A stretch of DNA of 30,663 nucleotides. Source: Glomus cerebriforme (lineage: Eukaryota; Glomeromycota; Glomeromycetes; Glomerales; Glomeraceae). The stretch lies in NCBI GenBank assembly GCA_003550305.1, contig QKYT01000217.1, forward strand, positions 136,798-167,460, given 5' to 3'. A program made the position numbers and the translations under genes. How positions within the stretch are numbered: position 1 is the first letter of the stretch; each line of letters starts with the position of its first letter. Of this stretch, positions 9,691 through 20,011 are shown piece by piece. The notes under the pieces were generated by a model, which was given only the letters and a program-made list of their open reading frames with translations, did no database searches and was not told where the DNA came from.

Positions 9691-11427
9691 TCAATCATAT
9701 CTACATTTCAAATGAATTGAATACATTTTTATATAGATAATAAATTTTTTATTAAATCAAAATTTTGTTAATACGATTTACTTCAATTACGCATTTTACA
9801 TTTTTTATTTTCTCTCATAAAACAATTTATTTGTATTCTTAAAAACATGATAATGAGTATGATATACTGTAAAGCCCGATTTTACGTTCTGGATAACATT
9901 TGGAATCTTCACGATTTCCGGATATTATCAGGAATTTATTTTTGAAATTCGAACGTTATCCATGAAAAGAATTTTTTCAGTTAAATTTTGTTTAAATTGG
10001 ACAAATCCATCAAATGAGGTGATTAAATTATATATACAAAAGCTAGAAGAACATTTATTTTGTTAAATTTATATAAACATTCTTAAAAATATTTTTAAGA
10101 CGTTTGCTTTATTAGTTTGTTTAATAATAATGAAATGAATAATATATATCCAAAATATTTATTTGCAAAAGAAAGTAAATCGTTAATAGCTTCGATTGCT
10201 TGAAGCAAGTATATTAAAATTATCATTAAATAAGCGCATTGTGTACCTCTTATTTTTCGACAAATATAAATAATTGCATACATCATAATCAGACCAATAT
10301 TACATCACACGATCCGTCCACGAGAAAGAAAAAAAGTCACAATATAAGGCAGTTAATTTATTGGATTATCAAAATTGCTTCTTCCTATACAGTAAATCGG
10401 AAATAGCACTCGGATTGGATGATTTGGATCAACAAATAACTAACTAAAATCTAAGCTATCAAATTTGTCAAATATGCAAAATCTACGACCGAAAACACTC
10501 AATATATTTTTAGCATTATACATCCATTTATTTTATATTCTAGGATCTCTTATTCGGATATCATTCAAGTTAACTCTTCTTTTTTCTTCAATAAAACCTG
10601 ATGCTATATTGGAATTATCAAGTAGATTTTTCTTTTGATGTTTGAAGATTAGTTTTGCGTAACCGGAATTTCTTAAAGATAAGCATAGGAATGGCGACGG
10701 ATTGGCAACTAATAAATATACATTTTGCTATCATACGCATCATTTTAACAATCTATCACCTGTAACGTCGAATTTCGTAGCCGCGAACGATATTTTTTCT
10801 TTCTTTATTAGTTGTATTGGACTATTGGTTGCTTTGAACCATACACAAAAATTTCTTATTTCTCACCCTTTGTATATTAAAGAACCTTCTTTATCCTAAA
10901 CAAAATAAATAATCCCAAGAACTTTATTGTACAAAATATATACAGTATTATTACATTTTTTATTTTATTCCAGCCTGCACACAAATTTAATGTTTGATCA
11001 CGTTGTTCGTTAGTGTATAGATCAAAGTAAAAACGACAATGCGATAAGCGACTAAAGAAGCAACGTAAAATGGAGATAATTTTAAAGGATCATGAACAAA
11101 AAAAATTCTTGAACTTTTTTAAGATTAATTTTATTTAAAGTTAAACTCATTAATAGATACATTTCATACACGCCGCCACCAAAATCAAATATAATGAATT
11201 TGAATTTGGGCGGCTATATATAATAAATACATTTAAACGAACCCACATTAACCATATCCCTCAAGTACGAAATTAACTATGCATTAATTAAACTAAATAT
11301 ATGCACCATCATATTGGAAATCTTAATTTGTAAATAGAGAGAAAAAAAAAGTGATATTAATAAGAATCACGTACATTTTTCACAAATTCAAATTTACAAA
11401 GAAAAAAAGAATCAATTATCTAACCAG
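9691..11427. other. Downstream spacer of block 1
   Basis: No supportable gene. From ~9,880 it is alignable with 18,570-18,740 and from ~10,110 with 19,950-21,045 (for example the shared phrase GAAATTCGAACGTTATC, and TCAAATATGCAAAATCTACG against TCAAATGTGTAAAATCTACA). From ~10,410 it also aligns with 26,620-27,420. Conserved spacer this long shows duplication of whole segments. Confidence 0.65.
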
Positions 11428-12145
11428 TCATTGGAAGTTTTTCAATTTTTCATATAAGTTATTAGCAATCTCAATCGTTTTGATAAGTTCAGTTTGAAGT
11501 TGCTTAATTTGCTTAGATTTTTCGCTACAAGTATTTTTAACTGTCTCAATTGAATAAGGTGACGGAATATTTGATTTTCTAAATGTACTATTAGTATTCT
11601 CAACCGTTTCGATAAGTTTATATCGATTTTGTGTAATTTCTTGGATTTTTTCTTTAAAAAGATTATCAACCAGCTCAGTTGAAAAAAGCTCAGTAGATTC
11701 ATCGCTAAATAAAAAAAAATAAAAAGTGTAATAAATTAATAAATTTAAATGATAATGATTAATTAATAAAGAATTAATAATTAAAGTCAACGTACTCTAT
11801 ATTCATCATGTCATTGTCGCTAATAGTTTCAAGATTTTCTTTTTCTCTTCTTTCTTTGGTTTTCTTATAAAGTTGTCTTACCAATTCGTGAATGGTGTTA
11901 TCTTCCCAGATAACGGTGCAATTTGTTGACTTTTTACCTGTATTAAGAAATTCATCCATAGCTTTAATCATGATATGAACTTTATTATAAATTGATCTAG
12001 CATCCCGAGTAGTGCAAGTAGCTTCTATTGATTCAACACAAGCACTAAGATGATTTTTATGCCACGCATCAAAATTGTTATTAAGAAAATTTAAGACTTC
12101 AATTGTTTCAGTAGAATCCCAACGTACTGGTTGATCTCGAGGCAT
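11428..12145 (-). CDS. Family gene A1: helical domain plus duplicated coiled coil (208 aa)
   Basis: Exon 1 is 12145-11796 and exon 2 is 11704-11428, with a 91 nt intron (donor GTACGT, acceptor TTTAG) in phase 2 joining GA|C (Asp117). The domain shows Trp9, LNNNFDAWHKN (21-31), Cys36, RDARSIYNKVH (47-57), GKKST (70-74) and Trp80, then a Lys/Glu-rich helix to ~residue 103. Exon 2 carries two related helices, FSTELVDNLFKEKIQEI and PYSIETVKNTCSEKSKQI, each followed by a Leu-Ile-x-Thr-(Val/Ile)-Glu segment, ending YEKLKNFQ. The start is the ATG after a 15-base poly-T on the plus strand, as in its sisters. No signal peptide or membrane segment. A Myb/SANT-like fold with a dimerising tail is inferred; no named family recognised. 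Confidence 0.85.
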
Positions 12146-13073
12146 CTTTTTTTTTTTTTTTAATAATAAAAAATGATACGAAGAATTAAAAATTGTTCAA
12201 ATAAAAAATAATTTAAAAATATATTTTTTTCTTTTTAAAAAAGAAAAAAGCTAAAATAAATAATAATTTCGAATGTTATTTATCTAATTCGCTGTTATAA
12301 AATTGACTTATAGATTTGGAAAGAATCGAATATAAAAGTGGAATTTATTTGGCTTTAGGAAACGTTCCATCATTTATGCAAGATATGCAAGATAAAAAAA
12401 TTTCATACACTATCAAAAATGGAATTTTTACTTTGTATGAAAAAAAATATTGATCATTCACAGGTAACACAAAATTTTATTTTATTATTTACAGTATGTG
12501 AAACAATAGTTGATCAGCAGACATGTTCTTTGTCTAAATACTGTAGATGTTAAACAAACCTTACTCCTTGTTCGTTAAATGGCTAAATGGAAAAGGCATT
12601 GATTAATATTTTTTTGAATTTTCTTCTGCACATTGCCACATAATGTTGATTAATGACAACCTGCTCTTTAGGGACAAATAAATCAAGAAACGAAGGATTT
12701 ATAAAATTTATTTAAACTGTATCAAATGGTACATTTAAACGAGTCATATACTTTAACAAAATCCAAGAATTGCTTATTTTGTTAATTGTTAAATTTTGTA
12801 CATTATCATTTATTATTTAATGATCTTAATGAACAATTTCTAATTACAATACTTCGAGGTATTTCGCTCGATTAAATGCTAATTTAAAATACTGTATTTA
12901 TTTATAAAATTAAAAAAAAAAATTTATAATATTAAATAAATTCATTGATAAACATCATGGTTGAATATTATTTATCTACAAAAGAAGAAACAAGCTATCA
13001 TTTTAATAAAAATCACGTATTAAATCATAATTTAAATTGCAAAAAGAATAAGTCGAATTAATTACCCAGTAAA
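12146..13073. other. A1-B1 spacer
   Basis: Upstream region of A1 and downstream region of B1, with no gene. Parts from ~12,480 align with 22,200-22,800 (for example CAAATGGTACATTTAAACGA at 12,723 and 22,505), but the inverted-repeat element found there in block 2 is absent here. Confidence 0.6.
12329..12341 (-). promoter_or_regulatory. Family upstream motif of A1 (AATATAAAAGTGG)
   Basis: One base away from the consensus AATACAAAAGTGG and 184-196 nt upstream of the A1 start. Positional conservation across the family is the only support. Confidence 0.35.
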
Positions 13074-13811
13074 TCAATTAAAATTTTTCAACATTTCATA
13101 TTTTTTATTAAGAACCTCAATCGTTTGGAGAAGTTCAGTTCTAAGTTGCTTAACTTGGTTAGTTTTTTCGTTACAAGAATCTTCAATCGTATCAAGTGAA
13201 TAAGGAATCGGAACATTTGATTTTTGAAATGTACTATTAGCAATCGCAACAGTTTCGATAAGTTTAGTTCGTTGCTGATTAATATATTGAAGTTTTTCTT
13301 CATAAAGTTTTTCAACCGCTTCAGTTGAAAAAGGGACTGAAGAAACTTCATCAATACTAAAGATAATAAGTTGTAAATGTTAGTCATTTATAAATATCTT
13401 AAAGAATTAAGTGATTCAAAAGTCAACATACTTTGAAGTCGTATCGTCACTGTCGCTCATTCTATTATCTCTATTCTTTCTTTCTTGCGTTTTTTCACAA
13501 ATTTTTTTTACCAAATCATGAATTTCTTCATCTTCCCAGATAATAGCGTTTGCTGATGACTTTTTGCCTGTCTTAATATTTTCTTGCATAGCTCTTATTA
13601 AACTATGAACTTTGTTATAAATTGATTTAGCATCCCGAATAATATTCGTAGCTTCTATCGCTTTAACGCAAGCACCACGATGATTGATATACCACATATC
13701 AAAATTCTCATTAAGAAATTTTAATACTGGCACAATCTCTGAAGATTTCCATCGTAGTGTTTGATCTCGAGACGACTCCTTTGATTTTTTTGTTGTTTTT
13801 ATTGGTGGCAT
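13074..13811 (-). CDS. Family gene B1: helical domain plus duplicated coiled coil (220 aa)
   Basis: Exon 1 is 13811-13432 and exon 2 is 13356-13074, with a 75 nt intron (donor GTATGT) in phase 2 joining AA|T (Asn127). The N-terminus MPPIKTTKKSKESS is basic, longer than in A genes, and could act as a nuclear signal (inference). Domain landmarks are Trp21, LNENFDMWY (33-41), Cys48, RDAKSIYNKVHSLIRAM (59-75), GKKSS (82-86), Trp92, and a basic helix to ~114. Exon 2 has tandem helices beginning VPFSTEAVEKLYEEK and IPYSLDTIEDSCNEK, 43 residues apart, ending MLKNFN. Its closest relative is B2, and the similarity extends through intron and flanks. The function is unknown. Confidence 0.85.
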
Positions 13812-14984
13812 CTTTTTTTTTTAAATGAAGAGGAAAAAAGTATGATAATTATGAAGAATAAAAAACGCCCAAAGTTTGAGAATAAAATTTTTTATTGTAT
13901 TTATTTTATATTGGTTTTTTTTTGTCACAATATAATTGCTAGACATTCAAAACAAAGACTTAACTAGTTACGATCGGCACGGAGTTTGTAAAATTAGAAA
14001 AAATCAAATCAAAATACAAAAATGGAATATATAGTAAATAATCGGAGCAAAAAACTCCTATCAGTTCGCTTTAAGAGGGAATATTAACATCAAGGTACAT
14101 GTAGTAAGATAACATTAAAGTTTATCAAATTTGCTAAACAAAAATGCAATTTGGCATTTTTTAATAGGTACTTTAAAGGTAAATATCAGAATACAGACAA
14201 TACTAAAGATGATCTGCGTCAAAAGGAAAAGATTATTAGATAAACTGCAATGTGAAAGTTAAAAATTGGCTGAAATATTTATTTAGAACAATAAAAAAAA
14301 AACTCGTCTAAAAAAAAAGGGGGAATAAATACTTTATATATTTAGCTTATTAATTATTATGCACTTTATCTAAAATCACGGTTAATCAGTAAAAATATCC
14401 GGTTAACATCCGGTTATTATTTTCATCATATATCCGGATAATCCCGTCTAGTTCCGCAAAAAAAACAATCATCAAATACATAAAAAAAAATGCATTGAAA
14501 GAATCAATTTATCGTATGTATAAAATCATCTATTAAGATCACGCTTTTCATTAGTTTCAAATAACATTTGACGAAAGGTTTAAAATTTAAAAAATAATAA
14601 AATTTATTACACTATTAAGTTGAATTTACATATAATCATCGCGTCTAAGTATTTATCTACAGATGGTAAGAATACTACTATTCATTTTGATGATAAAAAG
14701 AGGAATCTTTAACAATGTATAACATTAAATTATCGAAAAATTAATGTAATTGTTAGCTTGAATTTCTTGTCGGCTTGCTGAAAACCATTCAAATTCTTAA
14801 TATAATCCCGAAATATTTTCTCTCCTAAAATGTTCTTGCGCAAATAAATTGAATGATACACTTTATTTACAAAAGAAGAAAAGAAAGAAAAAAGTAATTA
14901 ACGTTAATATATTAATTAAAATCACGTTAAAATCATAATTTCTCACAATTCAAATTAAGATGAAATAATTACCAACAAATCAAA
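13812..14984. other. B1-C1 spacer
   Basis: No gene. It holds the B1 upstream motif at 14,013-14,025, a CCGGTTA-containing patch at ~14,375-14,450 matching the elements of blocks 2 and 3, and from ~14,640 a stretch ending in CATTTTGATGATAAAAA that matches 30,390-30,450. Confidence 0.6.
14013..14075 (-). promoter_or_regulatory. Upstream conserved block of B1
   Basis: AATACAAAAATGG at 14,013-14,025 lies 202-214 nt upstream of the B1 start. It is followed by TAGTAAATAATC and CTATCAGTTCGCTTTAAG, which recur upstream of B3 (29,916-29,946) and in part of B2 (23,725-23,745). It may be a promoter or 5' leader; the assignment is from conservation only. Confidence 0.4.
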
Positions 14985-15808
14985 TCATTGCAAGTCTCTC
15001 AATTGTTCATATTTATTTTTAGCGTCCTTGATCATTTCCATAAGTTCAGACCTAAGTTTTTTAGCCAACTGAGTTTTATCGTTACATCTTTTATTAACAT
15101 CCTCAGTTGAATAATTAGTCTGAATATTTGATCTTTCGAGTGTACTATTGGCATTCTCAATCGTTTCGATAAGTGTAGAGCGAAGTTGAGATATATACTG
15201 GAGTTTCTCGTTATAAAGACTATCAACTGTCTCAACTGATAAAGGAACCTGTCTAGGAACATCATACGTTCGACTGGTGGATGCCTCGGTTGTTATTTGA
15301 TCAGTGCTGAAATTAAAAATAATAAATTAATAACTTGTAAATGCTAATAATTAATAGTAACTAAAAGAATTATTGTTTTAAAGTCAACATACTCCATACT
15401 CATTGATTCATCGTCGCTAGTTTCTCCTCCCTTGTTTTCTTTGATTTTTTTACACAAATCTTTTACCAATTCGTGTATTTTTGTATTGTCCCAAATAATG
15501 GTGTTAGCTGTAGACTTTTTACCAGTTTTATTATAATCGTCCATAGCTTTAATCATAGAATAAACTTTGCTATATATTGCTTTACCATCCCGAGCAATAT
15601 TAGTAGCTTCTTTTGCGTTATTACAAGCACCAAGGCGATTAGAAGACCATAAATCAAAATTATTATTAAGGTAGTTTAAGATTGCAATAAGCTCCAAAGG
15701 CTTCCAACGTATTGGATCGCGAGGAATATCTCTCCTTTTTTTTACTGATGACAATTTCTTTCTTTTCAAAAAAATTGTAGATTTGCGGTCGTTTAAGTAG
15801 ATACGCAT
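14985..15808 (-). CDS. Family gene C1: start-shifted copy with duplicated coiled coil (up to 245 aa)
   Basis: Exon 1 is 15808-15393 and exon 2 is 15306-14985, with an 86 nt intron (donor GTATGT, acceptor TTTCAG) in phase 2 joining GA|C. Landmarks are Trp35, LNNNFDLW (47-54), Cys62, ARDGKAIYSKVYSMIKAM (72-89), GKKST (96-100) and Trp106. Exon 2 has a Thr/Ser-rich lead, then two helices (PLSVETVDSLYNEK and a diverged NYSTEDVNKRCNDK) ending EQLRDLQ. The only upstream in-frame ATG is 15,808. The block 2 remnant C2 has its ATG where C1 has Leu19 (TTG), and DNA upstream of that ATG in C2 still aligns with C1 residues 8-18. C1 has therefore lost the old start and appears to translate former 5' leader, or to start at a non-ATG codon. 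Confidence 0.75.
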
Positions 15809-15867
15809 TATATAAAAAAATATAAAAACTATAAAAATATAAGTTATTCAAAAAGTTAAGAAGTAAA

Positions 15868-15884
15868 NNNNNNNNNNNNNNNNN
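15868..15884. other. Assembly gap (17 N)
   Basis: Seventeen unknown bases between an A/T run and a poly-T run of over 20 bases, just upstream of C1. The true length is uncertain. Confidence 0.95.
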
Positions 15885-16597
15885 TTTTTTTTTTTTTTTT
15901 TTTTTTTTAAATTCACACATTATTAGGAGTGAGAAAAAATTCCGTTGGCGTATTGACCAAATTAGTTAGATCCACGTACGAAGCGGATTGGGAAATAATC
16001 AAAAATCAAAAACGGTAAAGTTAATCACCTATCAGTAATCCTTAAGAGGCAATCCCTTACATTAGATATGCATTCAATGACGAAAGGCCTCGGCGATAAA
16101 ATTTATGTAGTTTAATATAAAATATGTACGGTACTTTACATAAAAGAAATAAAATAATAAAAATAATAATCAGGAATTTTAACAGAGAATTATGGAAAAA
16201 CCTTATTGAATTAAAACCGATTATAAAATTGATTTTAAAAAAATTATTTACAACTGGAACTCCGATTAATTAAATAAAAATGTTTTAAAAAAAATACAAT
16301 TCATTGAATGAAATTATTTAAATCATTTTTTTTTTTTTAGGAAATGATTAATTCAAAGGAGATATGCTCCGCTCATTATTTCATTAGCATTCACAGTATA
16401 CGCTTTATAATAATTTATTCATGGATTCAACAAGTTTGATTTCCCTCAAAAAAGCTCGGGCACATTATTTGTGACCAATCATATGCAAATATTAAACCTG
16501 TTTTGTGTTTTTTTTTTTTTTTTTACCCTTTTTTAATCAATCAAAAACGTGAACAAACACGTATTTATTTGAAAATGATATTTATCATTATTTCAAG
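15885..16597. other. Upstream region of C1 and spacer
   Basis: It begins with a long poly-T and contains CTATCAGTAATCCTTAAGAGG at 16,029-16,049, which resembles the family upstream block and is repeated in part upstream of the C2 remnant (~24,495-24,525). No gene seen. Confidence 0.5.
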
Positions 16598-17573
16598 GAA
16601 AAATGGTTCGTCTCACTTTTTTAGAAGCTGAATTCAAGCTGAGGTAAGTTCTCTGTTCATTTTTTTCATGTTATTTATTTAATTTATTTATCAGTTCCAA
16701 TTATTATTTTTAGAAAGATGATTCGTCTCGCTAATAACGCGCTGAAGTAAGCTCCATTTTTCATTTCTTTTTTGTTTAATTAGACTCATTATTATAGGAT
16801 AAAAGTTTCGTTTCACATTCTCACTTTTGAGAACGCTGAGATAAGTTCCACAATGCATTTTTTTTCATTGTGTTTATTTATTTAAATTATATTTATTCAC
16901 GCATAAACTTTTTAGAAAAAATTCATTACGATAAAGTCGAATGATGTACTAGTAACACGATTCCCTTTATTATTCTTTATTTGTTAGCTTCTAAGAAATA
17001 TCAAAGACTTTTATCAGTCCTATGGCAATAATCTTTGTGGATTCTTTTTTTTAGGGAAGTGGTGATGCGGTGTCCATCATGGATACCCTGATGTCTACAG
17101 TGAAAACCTGTCCAATTTCCATAAGGTATCTAAGACATTCCCCCCCCCAAAAAAATGGAAACTTCATTAATATTAAGAGTACATCATGGAAATTGGACAC
17201 ATTTCCATAGGATGTTCATAGTGGAAACTAGATTGAAACTATGCCACATCGATCAGTGATTTTAAAGGGTATAATTTAATCCTATATTCATTTAATTAGT
17301 AAAATAACGTTTACAGTAATTTAGTACGTTTATTAATTATTTACTATCCCTTTTATTTTATTAAAAAATAGCTAGTGAATTTTAAAAATGTGAAGCCAAT
17401 ATATTGGCATTCGTCATACTTTGATTTTTGTAAGCTTATACAGATATTCTAATTTGCCAAGAATCTTTGTTATTTCTAAAGTCATTCTGGATTATAAGGA
17501 ACTTTTTATTAAACTCACTATCATTTTATTTATTCATTTATTATAGGAATGAAAATTCATTTTCCTCTGATGA
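16598..17573 (+). pseudogene. Array of micro-exon-like repeats (relic of a repeat-exon gene)
   Basis: Short segments are each bounded by an acceptor-like and a donor-like site. 16,598-16,643 (46 nt, ATGGTTCGTCTCAC ... AAGCTGAG|GTAAGT), 16,714-16,746 (33 nt, ATGATTCGTCTCGC ... GCGCTGAA|GTAAGC) and 16,798-16,840 (AAAGTTTCGTTTCAC ... AACGCTGAG|ATAAGT, donor lost) share a [G/A]TTCGTCTC start and a CTGA end, so they are diverged copies. An isolated 27 nt acceptor-donor segment at 17,547-17,573 may belong to the same gene. Translations such as MVRLTFLEAEFKL and MIRLANNALK are short and no long frame results. I cannot identify the gene. Confidence 0.4.
17109..17199. repeat. Inverted repeat, 14 bp perfect arms
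   Basis: TGTCCAATTTCCAT (17,109-17,122) is the exact reverse complement of ATGGAAATTGGACA (17,186-17,199). Around it, GATGTCTACAGTGAAAAC and GATGTTCATAGTGGAAAC form a diverged direct repeat. A C9 run at 17,142 adds to the impression of an old fold-back element. Confidence 0.5.
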
Positions 17574-18174
17574 GTAAGAATTTAAATTATATAACGACCC
17601 TATTAAAAGTATGCAATACAAATATGAAACTTTGATTCTAAGACGCTTTTACTTTTTTACGACAAATCATATTCAATAATTTTAGCCATATACTGTATTT
17701 AATAATTTGATAATCTCACCAAATTTGATTCACATTTAGGTGCTTCCTATTAATTATGTACGTACCGTGTGTCAGGCTTGTTCTAGTAGTGAAGCTCAAG
17801 AATCAATTATTGATATTAATTAGTAGTTCTTTTATCAGAAAACAAGTTTTTTTCTACGTGAAAAATTCTTTCATAACAATATTATATTAATAAAGTGATT
17901 GCTTTTCCATAAAAAAAAAAATAATAATAATTTATGTGCGATGATAGGGATAATTATTTCATTTTCTATCCGTTTTTGCTTACAAATAAAATCATATCTT
18001 TAAACTATAATTCCGACCAAAATTTCTTTGATCAAATTTATAATAATCAAAAAATTCAGGTCAATTCCTCTGGTGAGTATGAAAACATATTTTTAGACCA
18101 GAATTAGCAAATTCTTTAATTTTGACCAAAATTTCAAGAAAAAATTTTACCCAAAATAATAGCAACTCCGCTCA
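17574..18174. other. Intergenic, no gene seen
   Basis: A/T-rich spacer between the micro-exon array and the fold-back element. A degenerate AATTCYGACCAAAATTT phrase recurs at ~18,010 and in part at ~18,120. Confidence 0.4.
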
Positions 18175-18502
18175 ATATTAGTGTTGTGACTGAAATTCTG
18201 AAATTGAATTTAGAATTCAGATGCGGAATTTCTGGAAATTTTAACTGAATTTCAAATTCTTCAAGTAAAATTCAGTTAAATTGGAATTTCAGATACAAGG
18301 TTATTTGAAATTAAAGTATCTGAATTCGAAATTCAGTCAAATTGGAATTTCAAATACAAGGTTAACTGAAAATAGAGTATCTGAATTTTAAATTCAGATA
18401 TCGGGATTTTAACAGAATTTAAAATTCAGTTAAAATTTCCAGAAATTCCCGCATCTGAATTTTAGTTTCAGATGAAATCAATTTCAGTTACAACATTAAT
18501 AT
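18175..18502. mobile_element. Fold-back element with internal 61 bp tandem repeat (~328 bp)
   Basis: The left end reads ATATTAGTGTTGTGACTG and the reverse complement of the right end reads ATATTAATGTTGTAACTG. The inverted similarity continues for ~85 bp through CAGATGCGG, AATTTCTGGAAATTTTAAC and TGAATTT. The centre holds 2.1 copies of a 61 bp unit (18,271-18,331, 18,332-18,392) built from TTCAGTYAAATTGGAATTTC, ATACAAGGTTA and AGTATCTGAATT. It encodes no protein. The superfamily is unclear. Confidence 0.7.
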
Positions 18503-18862
18503 GAAATTTTGTTATATGATTTATAGTATTTCCTTCAATTGCGCGTTTTAATTTTTCTCCTACTCTGATATAAAACCTGAGGTATCTTCACGATTTCCAT
18601 ACATTGTCGCATTTATTTTCGAACATTTTGAAATTCGAACGTTATCTAAAGAATGTTTAAACTGGCTAAATACATCGAATGAAACGATCAAACTAGAAGC
18701 GAATTCATTTTGTTAAAATTTATAAAATATATAATTATTGAGACACTTTATTTAGAAATAAAAATCGACAATAGAAGCTAAGCTTTACAATACGCTAAAA
18801 TTTTATTAATTTGCTTCATACCGAGATAAACTAGCCTTCTGTAAGGCACCCGTGGCATTAGC

Positions 18863-19240
18863 ATGTCTGAAATGTGTGACGAAATGTCAAATGATCAGAC
18901 TGAACGTCTATCAACAAAACAAATTAATACGCGTTTTTTTTAACAAAAAAAAACTTCCCTTTCCTTTATTTTTTAGGGACAGCCTTTTGGACTTCGAAAT
19001 GGGCGAAATGGAGATATTTCTTTTTATTTTTTTATATTTTATTTTTGTTATTTTTTATTTTAGAAATATCGCTAATATTTCTTTATTTTTTTAGGAACAG
19101 CTTCTTGAACTTAGAAATGGACAAAATGAAGGTATGTTTTTATATTTTTACGTTTATTTTTTTGTCTTAGAAACGTTGCTAATGTTTCTTTTTCTTTATT
19201 TTTTTTAGAAATAACCTCTTGAACTTTGAAATGGAGGTAT
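18863..19240 (+). pseudogene. Three tandem micro-exons encoding an LRNGxN module
   Basis: An ATG at 18,863 opens MSEMCDEMSNDQTERLSTKQ and ends after about 26 codons in a poly-T tract. Three exon-like repeats follow, each after a TTTTTTAG acceptor at 18,976, 19,094 and 19,208 (period 118 and 114 nt). They read GQPFGLRNGRNGD, EQLLELRNGQNEG and K-stop-PLEL-stop-NG. The second has a good donor (GAAG|GTATGT), the first a damaged one (GATATT), the third GAG|GTATTT. The intervening intron-like DNA is itself repeated (GAAAYRTYGCTAATRTTTC). The layout resembles repeat-exon effector genes such as the SP7 group described in Rhizophagus, but I cannot confirm homology. Stops in the third unit argue for decay. 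Confidence 0.4.
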
Positions 19241-20011
19241 TTTTTTTTATATTTTATACATTGTAAACAAACCCTTTGATGTATTATTTACTACAAATAG
19301 TACAATAGTTTTAACTTTTAATATTAAAAATAATAGAAAACTAAAAAAAACGCGAAAAATGATTTTTAAAAAATAATAATACAATAAGTATATTGAAAAG
19401 TAAAAAATAAAACATAAAAAAATATATCTTTGTCGGTAATTATGGGTAAAGATTCAATAGTTTCGACCGGCAAAAAAGGAATGGCAGTCAGACTATTTGA
19501 CGACGGTCCTGTTGTTATAGTTGTACTAAAGCCATAACCTGTCACACATTTCAGACGTGCAATGTAGACACCTGTGATCTTTATCTTTTCTTCATTATTT
19601 ACCTTCAGCAAACCATTAAGACATTATTACTCGGATACATCCAGCCGTCACCAGGTTGATTTTAATTTCAGTTCAGTGGGGAACTTTGTTATTTATAACA
19701 TTACTACAATAAATAAAATATACTTAATTAAATTTATCCAGTCTACTTTAACCACCTGATTATATTATACGCAATACAAAAAAATTTTATTATAAACTTA
19801 TTTTAAACTCTTAAACTCTATGATAAACTCTTATAAACATATGGCACAATGATGTAATTTCATTGGTCAATTACGCGGCGGGACAGACAGAATTGTGTTC
19901 ACTTTGTCTAGAATTGAAAGTTCTTACACTACGCTTCGGATAATAAATAAATTCATTGATATATAACCAAAAAATTTTATTTGCGAAAGAAAATAAATTG
20001 ATTCACCATCT
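19241..20011. other. Spacer inside block 2
   Basis: Mostly DNA absent from block 1. A 16-mer, GTCACACATTTCAGAC at 19,541-19,556, is the exact reverse complement of 18,865-18,880, so an inverted duplicate of the exon with the MSEMCD start may lie here. The 81-codon minus frame at 19,366-19,611 has no recognisable domain. Confidence 0.4.

Larger units (their letters stand above)
9880..15830 (-). repeat. Segmental duplication block 1 (A1-B1-C1)
   Basis: This is the most complete of three blocks with the same gene order and orientation. It holds a ~1.5 kb conserved downstream spacer, A1 (11,428-12,145), B1 (13,074-13,811) and C1 (14,985-15,808). Matches to blocks 2 and 3 run through coding, intron and intergenic DNA. 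The boundaries are estimates by eye. Confidence 0.75.

Noticed and set aside
10702..10899. Plus-strand 65-codon frame
   Set aside because: It lies in spacer conserved between blocks, but the frame is not kept in the corresponding DNA of blocks 2 and 3.
19366..19611. Minus-strand 81-codon frame
   Set aside because: No domain, a low-complexity Phe/Tyr/Ile tail, and no family resemblance. Only the 16-mer shared with 18,865 is noteworthy.
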